DNA of 64,000 nucleotides. It comes from Eudromia elegans. Its lineage: Eukaryota; Chordata; Aves; Tinamiformes; Tinamidae. The stretch lies in contig PTEX01000278.1 of NCBI GenBank assembly GCA_003342815.1, positions 605,440 through 669,439 of the forward strand. The letters run 5' to 3'. The notes under the pieces are model-generated. The model saw only the letters and a list, made by a program, of their open reading frames with translations, was not told the origin of the DNA and did no database searches. Of the stretch, positions 14,001-27,013 are shown one piece after another; position 1 is the first letter of the stretch; each line of letters starts with the position of its first letter. Position numbers and translations under genes: made by a program.

Positions 14001-15399
14001 TCCACAAGTGGTACCACATGTCCTTCTCGTACTGTGTGGGAAGGTTCTCTGATAAAATTGTGCATTTTGCAGAACCTGTGGCTATTCTGACATTGACAGC
14101 ACTTTTGATCCAAGTTTTATTGTGATAGATGTTAAAGTTTAATTGGATCAAATGTATGCTTCTAAATAACCATTTGAAACTGTTTCTTCTCATGTGCTGT
14201 ATGTTGCATATATTTGGTATATTTGCATCCTTTAAGTGTCTCATACTTTAACCTAAAGTGTCTTGATGAAATCTGCCCTGTTGTCCAGTGAATCTCCTTG
14301 TACAAATCCTCTAGATTCATGATAATAAAATGGCTTAAATCAAACAAATATCAAGGGCACAAATGCTAGCTGAGGGGCATGAGCCAGCTGGAAAGTCCTT
14401 GGGGAGCCCTGCTCTACGTGTGTAGCACATTTTGCTTACAGATGAGGCCAGATGGTCCCTTGTCCTCTTCGAGACTTGGCTTTGGCCAGAGGCAAGCCCA
14501 GACTATGGACATGTTTCTGATGACAGTTAACAGTATAATGGGCAGTATATTTACAAGATGCAAACTACTTTACCACAGCCACCTCTTCTTACTCTCACTT
14601 ACTTTCATATATTCATGTGTAAGAGCGCTGTACTTTTAACAGACAAAAAGGTTTTTTGCTGTTTAAGGTGTGTTTGTTTTGACTCAGTATTAATCCTGTC
14701 ATTTGACCTCGGATGAAGCATTTCTATACTGACTTACCTCCATCTTTCTCCTTTTTTGCCTTATATTTTTAGAATTTATCTATGATGTGATTGTTTTGGG
14801 AGATATACAGAACCATTCTATATTTTTTTGCATGATATTCCCCTAGCTTTTCTTGCAATATGTTTACAGAATGTGTTTATATATCTAAATATTTCTCCTG
14901 TACAGTTATGCGGTATTTGCTTTGTGTTCACAACTGTTCAAAATGTTCACAAAAGAAGACTGTAACACACTAACTGGCCTGTTCCCTCTTGTTTTTTAAT
15001 GTATTTTCAAGATACCTGTTCCCCCTTTAGAAACCAGATGTGCAAATGCAAAATCATAGCAGATCTGAGAAAGAATCCAGTGTTCTACCAACTGACCCTG
15101 GTAAAAATTGGTAGGTGAGGGGACATCAAAATCTGCCACATAGTTACATTGGTTGCCCATGCTGTTAACATGGGCTTTTGTGCTTTGCTCACTAGCATCC
15201 TCTCATTTTATATTTGAAAACTCAAAAGGGCTGAACTTGAAGTCAGACCTGCAGTTTCCCTGTCAAGAGACAATCATCTCCAACAGGAGATGATAACAGA
15301 TCATGGTTGTTAAATTAATAGATACTTAATAGGAGAACAACAAGGACTTGCAGTTTCTTTTGACTTAGAAGTGTAATGGCTTGGGATGTTTAATTGCTG

Positions 15400-15630
15400 T
15401 CAGCAGGGCTAACACAGAGAATGTGATCATCCATATGGCTGCAATCAGAAAAAGAAAAGCAGCAGAATTCAAACTGTTAAGTAGATTAAATTCTTCTATT
15501 TGCTTTGTATGTCTTCCGAGTCAACGTGTGGGTTTTCCATCAGAATGCAAGCTGCATTGCGCTTTCTCACCGTTAGACTTGAACGGCTTGATCAGAGCCG
15601 ACCTCATTAATACGGCAGGAGTAATTTCCT
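15400..15630. promoter_or_regulatory. Candidate conserved non-coding element
   Basis: This stretch retains several CpG dinucleotides in an otherwise CpG-poor intron (GCATTGCGC, CACCGTTAG, GAACGGCTTG, GAGCCGACC, TACGGCAGG) and includes a TTAATA homeodomain-like core. Retained CpG and mixed composition without repeats often accompany selection. There is no direct evidence of function. Confidence 0.25.
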
Positions 15631-16870
15631 TCTAAGCATGACATTTCTATGGAAACCCTAAGAAAGTTCCTCCTTTGGCTTAGAGCTGCTCTTTATTTGA
15701 ATGAGCTGTGGAGAAGCCTTCAGCATAGTAGCAGTAGGAACAAGCATAAAATTACAAAGGCCTGAGTGCAAGAAGACTGAGCCAGGTCCAGTTTCTAAGC
15801 CTAACGTTGTTATGTGAAGCTGAAATGTCTTTCCTTTCACCATGCCTTAAGAGAATGAAAGTTAATGCTGAGAACTTTATGTGCTCCCTCTTTTTCTGCA
15901 GTGCCAAGAATATCACCAGCCTTTTGCAAATGTGTAGCAATAATTACTAGCCTTTTCTAATAAATCAATATTTAATTGCCATTTTGACCAGCTATAGAAA
16001 TTTAAATAGAAGTTGGCAAATACAAACATGAAGGTTCGTCAAGCTGACTTTATTTTGTATACTGTTTAATCCAATTCTAAATAAAGGTTCTATTATAAAC
16101 AGTTGGGTAAATTATTCTGCACTGAACAAGCAATGTATAGAAAAATACTTGTAAAAAAATCTCTCTTGAAATTTTTGATTTCTATTCTAAGTATTCCTGC
16201 CAGTGAGGAAAAACAAAACAGTCTGTAATGAAATCTCATTTGCATTTAACATGCTTTGGCATTTTGGATGCAGCTTTATTATGCTTTTAATCAAGCTAAC
16301 AGTAAACTCACATTAGTTAAACTACCAAAATTTCAGCTAAGTTTTGTTTAAAACCCCATTTCCAGATGGTCTCTGTGAAGCAGTGGCAAGCCATGCACGA
16401 AAGAAGAGATTAACAATGGTAAATATGTTTATTTACCTTGGAATTTCTTTATTTCCTGTGTATTTTTAGGACAATTGCAAAGCTGCTGCTGTTTTTTAAC
16501 ATATTTCATTGTCAAAGTTCCATTGTTTTGATGACAAAAAGTGACTGATAAATTTACATAAAATTAAATAGGTATGTTGGTATGTAGCATTCCTTTCATA
16601 AACATCAGTTTATACAAGAAAATCATTTTGGGGTTTTCAACAGTTCAGAAGAAAAAAAATGCATAGCGTTGTCTTTTTTAGAAGGCTATTTTAGGGAAAA
16701 TTTTTAAAGAATGTCAGGAATTGCATTCTTTTGGCAAAAAGGCACTTCTTGTCATGCTGGCATTTGATGACAGCAAAGCTAATAGCTGTAGGACCTGTTC
16801 TGTAGGCTGTGTATCCTCTCTGTAAGGGCCTAGGCTTAAAAAGATGTAGGTGTTTACTCTCTGGGTCTGT

Positions 16871-16902
16871 GTTTTTTTGGGGTTTTTTTTGGTTTTTTTT
16901 TC
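16871..16902. repeat. G/T-rich low-complexity tract
   Basis: T runs separated by GG or GGGG (TTTTTTTGGGGTTTTTTTTG). The composition is low-complexity and nothing else is recognised. Confidence 0.8.
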
Positions 16903-19812
16903 CTGGGGAGAGATGTGGTTTCCCCCCAGACCTCGGGAGGCCACGTGCACTGACTGGTCCTCTGGATGGCAACAGGCTTCCCAATATGATTAGGTCCCAC
17001 CCGTTGGTCCTTCACAGCTCTCTGGGCCAAACATGTGGGTAGAGCTGCCAGCAGCAGCAGGGAGTCCTGTTGCAATGAAAGCAAAGTTGTGCTCAGCTGT
17101 ATTCAAATGACAGTGTCACAAGGCCTTTGGTAGCAGAGAAGGGCATGATTTATTACCATTCATCTTATGAGTTGGTACTTCAAGGATTTGTCTTCATAAA
17201 ATGCTAGTGACAACCTCTACTATGCAACACAATGTTGTTATGCTGAGTAAAGTATGATGCAAAGATAATTTGTTCTCATGATTTATAAACTGTGGGTGTT
17301 ATAATTAGTAATTATGCATTTGACAGACCACCTAATGCATAAAATGCAACAGAAAATCTCCCATGAAAAATAATGATAGCAGTGCAGTTCAAATCCCTAT
17401 CAAAAAGAAATTCCAGAGTGGAGAGATGAAATTTGCTGACTCTAAAAATCTGTATTTGAATTAATAATTTTGAATAAAGATTAAAAAAAACCCCTGACCT
17501 TTTTGATAAAAATCTGCAAGGTTTTAACCTCTCAGTTTTCAGTTATTGGAAGTTTCTCACCTGTGATACATAAAACAATGAGATCTATTAGATGCAAGTG
17601 CACATGAAAAAATTTGGAAAAGGTGACTCAACTATTGATACATATTTCCCGTATAAATGTCAGTTCCTTCTTAACTATCAGGTGATCGTTACTGACAAGC
17701 TTTTAGACTAAGCTGTGAATTTGCTAATCCTTCAGTAGTAAACAAAGCGTTCTTCATCTTCCTTTGTTTCATTTTCTGAGGTGGAATAATTTATTTCTTT
17801 TCTCATCTAAAAGAACAAAGAATAAATTACATAAAATGCAAAGATGTATATGAAGTTAAAAACAATCTTTCAGTGGCTCTCATAACATTGTAACTGGTAG
17901 AGAGCTTTAAAACAGTTTTGAAATGTGTATTATTGGTTCATTTTAAGGTAATAGAACATGAACTATTAAAAACTATAATCATTCCCCCAACAAAATAGCA
18001 GAAGCAAAAAGAGCACAAATTAACTGCACAGTTCTAAAAGCTTTGCATACTTCAAATATTCTGTGAATATTCTGTTTAAGTATCTTTTTTAAAATAATAA
18101 AAAAAAAAACCTGATTTCTACATCCATGCAGATTATAAGTGATTGCAATTGGTAAAGGAAAGGCTGATTTTTACTGGCCTTCTCTTCTCTAAGAGACAGT
18201 GGGAAAGATGGACAGTAATAGAAGGCCTCTTCTGTTAGGTGAGCTTGTCCTACTGCTCCCCCAGAGACCCAGTGACGTGACTAGGGCGGCCTTGCAAGGC
18301 AGAAATTTGGTCCTCATCTTCAGTGCTGTTTTTTTGTTTCTCATTCAATCACATTCACTTACTACCTCCAGGAGTACGTTTTCTGTGGGCACCTTGCAAA
18401 AGTGGGCCACATTCTTGGACATCTTTGTTTTTCTTTAATCATAGCTACAATTAAGTACGTAAATTTGTAAGGTGTTTTTTCTCTTGCTAATATATGGCTT
18501 CTGTATAGTGCAATTAGAAATCAGACCCTACCTTAACAGACATAATAATGATTAGAGAGTGGTTTTATTTGTTTTATTAGATGCCATTTATTCAGTACTG
18601 TATTTTTACTTTAAGTACAACAAATAGTTTTCTAATGTATTTTCTTAATTACATTCCATGTGCAAACTGCAGACCAATAAGTTTGATCTTGCAAAGATGT
18701 AGTCTCTTCTGTGCTATTAGTAGTAAATTATTTTTCAGGATCAGGCCTTAAAATGGTTCAAGGAGTGACTCTAGAATTCCCTATTCCAAAATGCCTATAG
18801 GTGATGTTTTAAATGGACACTGTTGTGTTTCTGCTTTCAGTCTGGATTTGCAAGTACTTATCTAAAATACTAACCTATATGGCTATCACAGGGTGATTTT
18901 TGGCCAAGAGATAAGATTTATTAATATGTATTTGTTAGATTTTACAAGACTGTAGGAGGCATTTAAGAAGAGAAACAATTTGGGTTTCATTTTAAGAGTG
19001 GTAAGACCTGATTTCAGTCCTTCCTGACTTCCAGCTTCCAATCAGCAGCGGATAGCAATACTTTGAGTCATGTGTTCAGTTTGTTTCTGCCTCTGTGCAG
19101 AATAGAAGGGAATTGTACATATTCGTATTTGACTTTTCTGTGAAGTAAAGCAACAGAAGGCTTTTAGTTACATTTTTAATATAGTTTCATTTTAATTTCC
19201 ATTCTTTCCAATTCTTTTATGACAAAGGTGATGCTTTGTGTCAAAGCCATTTTGCTTACACACCAGCAAGTGGCTTGGCTTAGTATTTTATTTCCCAACT
19301 CTTTCTCAAATATGTGGGTTACTACAAGATTGAACAGGTTAGGAATATACTAACCTTAAAAGTTGGCAAAAAAAAAGCTGTGTTGTCCTATGGTGTGGTG
19401 GTGTCCGTTTCTAACCATTGTACTTGGAAGAGCAGAGAATTTATTTAATTTACCCTTTTTTTTTGCATTTTTATTCTATAGTGCTTTCCTTTGGTTTATT
19501 TCTGATTCCTGGAATATAAACAAATCCGTGACCAGTGCTTGAAGTACATGTAGTTAAAGCTCTTTATGGACTTCATTTTGTATCTAATACCTGCACATTA
19601 TGAATATTGTTTGTTCTGTGTTAGTGTTAATCTGTGCAGAATAACAAAAAGAATGGAGAATTTATCCCTCAGCAAGAGGTAATTCTTGTAATATTTTAAA
19701 ACCCTCTGAGGCTTGAAAAGGGAAATATTTTTCTGGATCTATTGGATGGGGAATATTCAATTGTAAACACTAACAAAATCGTCAGCTCTTTAGCCTTTAT
19801 CTAGTGAAATAC

Positions 19813-19855
19813 TAGTGATTAGTAATGGTGGATGGTAGTGATTAGTAATGGTGGA
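19813..19855. repeat. Direct repeat of a 20-bp unit
   Basis: TAGTGATTAGTAATGGTGGA occurs at 19813-19832 and again at 19836-19855, separated by three bases. It is a small tandem duplication. Confidence 0.95.
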
Positions 19856-20532
19856 GAAAAGAGGGAGAAAAAAGTAAAATGGGAAGATTTCAATAAAACC
19901 AGTATTTAAAAAAAAAAATTAAATTTATTTTTAAGCCAAAATGTCAAAAATATTTAAGATTTAGGATGTAAAGGAAATGTTCTGAAAGAAGATTTAGCTT
20001 AATTTTAGAAATGTTCTAGTTCCTGAAGGAAACATATTCTTTTCTTTAGCTTTTCAAGAAATGCGAATGCAACTAAAAATATCTATCCTCCCTAGTTAAT
20101 TCTAGCCAGCAGGTGTGAATTAATTGGCCCAAATGTTTGATCTGTTAATGTAATTCTGAATCACAGTGTTTTCCTTTTTATCAGTAGGTCACTACTTTGA
20201 TATCAGGAGTCAAATTTATCTACAGATGCTGCTATTTCTTGCAAGCAAATGGCAGCCTCTCTGCTTGACAGGGATCGTCTGTTTTAACTAACTGAGCTAC
20301 AAGGACTGCCTCCCGAGATGCATTCGGCGCGGTCACTTCTCTGGGTATTTTTGATGCGTGTTGGCATATCTACCCATATCTGCTGCCCTAACATCAGGGC
20401 CCCATCACACTCCAAAACCTCTAATGTTAGACATGTAATAGTGCTAAATATTATCTCAGATTGCTTTTCCAAAGGTTCATGTTTCTGGAAAATTTGTCTT
20501 TGTAAGGATACATTTAAAGCCAGAGCAGGAAA

Positions 20533-20711
20533 TCAGAGAATTATAGAATCTTTAAGGTTGGAAGGGACCTTTAGAGGTCATCTAGTCCAACTTCCCTGCA
20601 CATGCAGGATCACCTAGAGCATGTGGCACAGGGTGGCATCCAAGCAGGTTTGGAAGATCTCCAGAGAAGGAGACTCCACCACCTATCTGGGCATCCTGTT
20701 CCAGGGCTCTG
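20533..20711 (-). mobile_element. CR1 LINE fragment (3' end, truncated)
   Basis: Read on the minus strand this is the 3' end of a chicken-repeat-1 type non-LTR retrotransposon. On the + strand it shows GGTTGGAAGGGACCTTTAGA, then GGTCATCTAGTCCAACTTCC and, further on, CTCCAGAGAAGGAGACTCCA and a CCTGTTCCAG-like segment, the familiar reverse complement of avian CR1. The low-coordinate edge reads, on the minus strand, ATTCTATA then ATTCTCTG, two decayed copies of the 8-bp ATTCTRTG unit that ends CR1 elements. Only about 180 bp remain, with no reverse transcriptase or endonuclease sequence, so it is a dead 5'-truncated copy. The exact right edge is uncertain. Confidence 0.93.
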
Positions 20712-23700
20712 TATGCATTAAGGATACACACAGGAAACCATCTTCAAAATAGTTCCCATATATACTCCTTTTGAAACATGGGAGCTGCTATTAGTACATT
20801 GCTTTGTCAGGTTGACCCTTTGGAATTAGGGAATTAAGGGTACCTTTAGTCCAAATTACAGTGATTGTTAAGTCATGAAATGAGGACTTCGTAGGTGACG
20901 AGAAGTGGTTCAGACTGGATGTGTGTTTTTTCTGCCCAAACATGGGAGGAGTCAAATACTGAACCAAGGTCAAAGTTACCCAATAAGTAAATAGACAATT
21001 CAGTTAAATTTCCTTCAAGCCTTGAGAAATTCATTTAATGGAAATTGATTCTCTTGCTGTGAGAATAGATTTGGTAATTATGAGTGGATACTGTATTTCC
21101 ATATAAATGTTGTGTTGGGAGGTATTTATTTTCTAATGGGACCTGGTAGCAGTTGTAATTGTGCAGAAGCAACTGCCTCACCATTACTGTGAGCTTGATT
21201 ATCGCAGATAGCCAGGTGGCTTTGAAAGATTTTGCAGCTTGTCTAGTCCAGCTTCCCCAAAATTGAGGGTTCTTCCATCTGCTGACCTAAATATTCAGCT
21301 GGCACAGATGCCCACAGGTGGAGCCCTTAAGTAGAGGTGTATTTTGTAGGTCACTGTTGCAATAGCCTAAGAATAAACACATAATTAGTTAGATTCTTCA
21401 TAAATATTTTGAGTTGTTGAGATGGATAGTCTAGAATGAAAATAGTACTGATAATTTCACAATTGAAGAGCCTATAATTACCTGGCAGTTGCAGGTATAA
21501 GCCCTGCGCATTCAGTCCATATGCAATGACTTCCTGCTATTAGGCTATGCCTGGCAGAACCTCCTCTCTGATCAGTTTTGGATTAGAGTTGTTCCTCAGG
21601 TTTGTCAACAGAGTGCACTGCTAAGGAGCAGCAGAACAAGGCAATGTATATTTGAAGACTGGATGTTTGGTGCTTTCATTGTCAAAGAGTATTTTGAAGG
21701 CCAAGGATTTTGTCATTAAACCACACAACCCTCTTCAATAACCTTGTAAAAAGGTGCAGAGGTGAAATATCCTTTAAAAAAAGGTCCTGAAAGGCATTTT
21801 AGCTCATGTTTAGTAGGCATGCTTTCAGAGGACATGCTTTCTGCCGCATTTCTTTTTAGCTTTGTGGTAGAGCTTGCACTGTCCTCAAGCAGTCTGTAAA
21901 GGCAATATTCAGTAAAATGCAAAGCAATCCTGAAATGGCAGCATTTTAATTTTGTTTTTATGTTTTTCTTAGAAAACAGCTACCTAGGGTCTGAATGTTT
22001 TGATTGGGGTTCTCTATAACAGAGCATATCCTTTGCTTTATATATAGCTGTTTCTATGTCAGCTTTCCTGAACAAAACAAGCAATGTATAAAAAAAAGTA
22101 GTTAATTAAACAGATCATTTGAAGCAACCATATAGTAATCCTTTTCTCTGGTTTCCCTAACAACTTTTTTTCTGTTTTTTGGGGGTTTTGTTTTATTCTG
22201 TTCCCTTTCTGTTTTTTTAAGAATATATTCTATATACATATCTTGAGTTTACATGAATAAAAAATTAATTACTACCAGCAAATTCAAGGAACAGCTGGGG
22301 TGAATATACTTTTTTTGAGGGAGGGAGATGCAAATCTAATTTCTCCCTGTGTCTAAAACCCCACATGCTATGGTAGAGTAGATGTTTTTATCACTTTCTT
22401 CTTTAAGGCTTTTGGTAGAAGAAAAACAGACTGATTTCTTTTCTAATCAAGATGCTCAGCCAATGCCTTCAGCAGTTTAGTCTCTGATAATGTCTGCATT
22501 AGCAGACAGCGCAGCAAAATAGCAGTGCATCCACAGTACGAAAGAGGTCGTGCTGGTGCTGAGACCTGGATGTCTCTACAACATTATTTGCCCACTAGAG
22601 ATTAGATTGTGTTAGTTTGGATTTAGTTTTATCCAAAAGAGATACAGTTCTTAGGCTCTGACACCGATATTATTACAAAACAGAGTACACTGAGACATTT
22701 TGAAAGTTTGCTTTAAAAGGAATGAACAGAAAAATAGTTGTATTTACCTCTGTGTCCACCTCAAAGAAGGTCTCTCTTCAGATGTAGAATTTCCTGTTCA
22801 TTTTTGGCAGACATGAATCAAATTTAGAGTCTTGTGAGTTTAAAGAGTAAATGAGTAAAACTATTTTGAGTTTAATGAGAAATAAATTGTGAAGAAAGAG
22901 TAAATGATATAGTTAATAATATATGTTCACATATATATTTTCACATTTCAGGAACACTGGCATTGTTTTTTCTCCAGTTCCTGTTTCTCCTTCCATTAAG
23001 CCCTTAGGACAGGCATGGACATGCAGCTGAATCCTAGTAAAAAGCAGTGTAGAGGTTTAGAAGAAAAGTGGGATATTTCCACTGTTTATCATGCAAGGTG
23101 GAGTGAAGTGGAGATGAAATGCTATAAAGAGTATTTGTTGCAATGAAGACACGGAAGGGACTGCTACGTGAATCTAACAGTGACCTGCCCCCCACCCCGC
23201 CCCAACACCTAAATTCCCTTGACAGTATCTTGTATTCAGAGCCTTGTGGATCTCCTAAACAGGACCAAAAGGCGAATGTTACAGGTGTAGATTTAAAACT
23301 ATTTTTAAATGAGGAGAAAAAAATACTGTAAAATGTACAAGCAAGGTGATCAATCTGTATCATCTCTTTCGCCATCATATGCTGCAAACTCTCAGTCATA
23401 CATTAAAGATTACTTCTAGAAAAGATGTACTGAAATCTCTCTTACATGGCCAGTTTCACAGAGCACTTAAACATGTTCACATCTTTTAAATTCTTGAGTA
23501 GTCTCCTGCTTAGGCATGTACTTAAATGTTCATGTTTGAAACTAACCTCAGTGATATTAATATGGAAACAAAGTTTGATTTTTTGCTGTTGTTCACCTTT
23601 AGCCACAATTTTTTTTTTTTTTGCTTTTTATGTCTGCTTTTGCTTACCACCCAAACATTCCTCCCTGATGTTCTCTTTTGTTTTCAATTAAATATTTTGA

Positions 23701-26700
23701 TTAGTCTAAATTGAAAATGTACAAAAATCGGCACCTGTGAGAAAATCTCGGGAAGAATTAGTCTATGAAATTTTCCTCTAAGTAGTTCAGGGCTATGAAA
23801 TAAGAAGACCCAGATTCACTTTCTTCTTCTGCCTGACATAGCTGGTTGCCTTATTTTTTATATACTTATCTGGTATGAACTTGCTGTGCATAGGCAATAT
23901 CTTTATCGTGCTATGATAGGTATCTGAATTTGTTAGTCCAAAAATAAGGCAAAATAAATTAGGCTACCTGTTGCGTTATTTTCAGAATTTAGGAGTCTGA
24001 ATAATAAATATATAGTTCTATGCAATAAATATAATGAATATTTGTAGTGATACAGAAGGACCGTAAATTCAGAAACACTTCCTCATAGAGAGCTGTATTT
24101 AATATGGATAAATGTGACAGAAGACAAGTCATAAACTAGGTATCTTTAAATTTAATATGATGAACAACAAAGCTGTGGTTAGCTGGGCTAAATCAGAATA
24201 TTAAGATGCTGAGCATATAGAAATTGTAAAAGTTCAGTGCTGTATCTGGCAGGTGACTGTATAAACTGTAAAATGAAGATTAGGCTTTATGAATATGATA
24301 CTGTCTTTGAGATTTATATTCATCTATATTTCTATATGGATCTTAGAAGAAAAAAAAGAAAAAAGATACAGAGTTTAAAAAAAACTCTTCCGGTGGTTTC
24401 TCATATATCAGATATTATGCAAGATAAAGTCTAGTGAAATTGCAGGATTCAGTAATGATTATTGGATTTATTTGAAAGTTAAGAGTAGATTGGAGTTTAT
24501 ATTAGCATGTTTATGATTTTAATTAAAAAGAGACAGTGAATTTGTTATGTTTAATGTATCTTTAAATTATACAGACAACTGTTTTCAAACCTATGAGGTC
24601 ATGATAAGTGATCTGGATATGGCTCGCAGTATATTAATTATAGTACTGAATATTAAAAAGCAAGAACAATAAAAGAGGTAAAGCCAGATGCTGATCTAGA
24701 AACACTTATGAGGAATTTAGGGGCCTTTTTTTCTACTAAATAACAGATTTGCAGCCATAGCTTATTTGTTGGTAATGACTAACCCTGCAGGCATTTTTAG
24801 AACAGGCGGTCTTCCAGTATGGGCAGAGGCCTGGTCAATTCCAAGGCACAAGGCTGCATTGCTAGAGCCAGCATTTTCTGGCTTGACATTGACTTGAATA
24901 GAGAAAGAGGACAGTGTAAAAAGACGTATTTGTTCATTAGCAACATCATGTTTCTGCAAGCTGGAACAAACATTGCAGGTTTGGCTACTTTTGAAATCTA
25001 AGACACAACAGCACAAAGAAAAATTGGCTTTAAAATACGAAATGTGAGAAGAATATGGAAAATAGCCTGTGCTTGAAAGACAAAAATTGTTTTAGCATTT
25101 GTCTGAGATTGCAAGAAATCTAAACAAATGTCTCTGCAAGTGTCTAAGCTTAAAATTTGCAAACGTATTTTTGTGTTATTCAAGTGCAAATAGTCTTTCA
25201 TTTGGTTTTATTAGTTTCTAGTAAAAGAGAACAAAAAAATCATTACAAGTTTGACCATTATTTGCCAAGTTTATGGTCCATTACGTTGAAATCACCAGTT
25301 GTCAAGCCTATTATAAAAAAAATCTTTGAATGCTATAAAGAGTCTCCAACATTGCAGTTTTATGCATTGGCTGCATTTTCAGTGTACTGCACAACAGTAT
25401 CAAATATGGAAATAGGGAAATGACCTATTTATATATCATATATATACAAAGAGTAGAGATTTATTTAAATGTAAATGTTCACCTTTTGCTTCTGACGTTC
25501 ACTTATGGTGAAAGTCTCAATATAAATAAAATTGCAGCCATGGGTAAAATATGGGCATGACTGTAACCATTGACCGTAAAAAAGAATCCCAAGCTTAAAT
25601 CTGAAGACGATATTTGTCATAACTGTTTGATTTTTGTTGGTGGACAGGGTTTGCTGTCATTAAAATCTCTTCAAAGACTGCCTGGTTTGCCACTATTTTA
25701 GCTTACTGGTCTTTGGATTGCTGAGAATATGAGTATAATTAGAAATAAAAAAGATTTTTCTTAGCCATCAATTCTAGAACAGAATTCTTGAGATGATACA
25801 GTTAGTTTATACCCTATATCATCTCTCCCTCTTCCACAGTAAAGCAGCGAAACCACCCAACTCTGTCTGTGTGAAGGGACTTTACTTCCTCAGAGGACCC
25901 TCAGGAGCAGTAAACAAAACTCCAGCGAAGTCAAAGAAATCCTCTTTTTTTGGCTTGTCTCCTTAGTTTTCTAAAATTTTCTATCGGTTAAATCCTGTTT
26001 TTCCACATCTCTTACAAGAATACACGATTGTAGTTGCTTAGCTATCTTTTTCCATGTGTTTACCTATGCTTTTGGCCCATCTTTACATGGTGTCTTATGT
26101 CCTGTTTGTATTCTATGAAAATGATACTGAAATAAAAAACAACTACTCTATTCAGCACTCATTTTCACTCATTTTAATTCCATGCTAAATACAGTGAAAT
26201 TCCCTAACTCCACATACATAAGCTTGAGGTATGAGTAAGCCGGGTCTTTAAAAGCAGAGCTTGCACAGCAGAGTACTTTTCCTAAAATCGAGCTTATCAA
26301 AAACAACAAAAGGAATTTGATTCACAAAGGTTGAAACTAGAACAAGGTCACTTTTTAAATAGAAAGTTCTTAGATCTTATGAGGTAAGTTAAAGTGAAAG
26401 CAGTTGAGCACAACTCCCTCACTCTCTGTTATGTCTTGTACAGGATAGGTCTTGCCCTCAGAGCAGCTACTTGCACTGGCCTTCTGGCTTGCAGGGAGTT
26501 CGCACTGTCCTTACTGCACACCTGTGAAAGCCTCCTTGTTTCCAGCACCTCTGAGGCTTCATTACGTATCTGCTCCCTCTTCTTGTCATGACTCTCCTTG
26601 TCCTGAGTAGCAGGTGCTATGCTGTTGACTTCAGAAGAGTTTGGTCCATTTATATGAGGAGCTTTTATAGTCTAGGTCTCATTAATAGCCACTGAATGGG

Positions 26701-26992
26701 TCAGTATGTTGTACAGTCAGATTTGATCTTTGAAGATCAGTTGTAGATGAACTTGAGATTTTTGCTACTGTAGTTTTCGTCGTGGCGTAACTCTGCCAGA
26801 TGTTATCTAAGCTGCCCATTATGTAGTAAGCTCTTGTACTTCTTTGGTATTCATTAATCCAGGCCTTCCTCTACGTCCGTAATAAGAAAAACATCTGTTT
26901 CTTCTTGTTCAATCAAAGTGTCTACCTCAAGAGTACTACTTTAAAAATAATGCAATTTAAAAAAAGAAATCCGAGATAGGGAAATGCATTTC

Positions 26993-27013
26993 ATTAGCAT
27001 ATGTAATTTGCAT
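26993..27013. promoter_or_regulatory. Paired octamer-like (POU) motifs
   Basis: ATTAGCAT (26993-27000) is followed five bases later by a perfect octamer ATTTGCAT (27006-27013), each followed by ATG. ATTTGCAT is the classic POU/Oct recognition sequence. Such motifs also arise by chance in AT-rich DNA, so binding is inferred. Confidence 0.35.

Noticed and set aside
13766-14244. Overlapping frames of 103-140 codons on both strands
   Set aside because: They share one GC-rich patch where stop codons are scarce on all frames; none shows a domain or a coherent coding signal.
21216-21330. A possible third CR1 copy (GTCTAGTCCAGCTTCCCC)
   Set aside because: Only a short stretch resembles CR1 and the flanks do not follow the consensus; too weak to annotate without a repeat search.
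23034-23399. A 121-codon minus-strand frame
   Set aside because: No homology recognised and no signals of a gene; consistent with chance.
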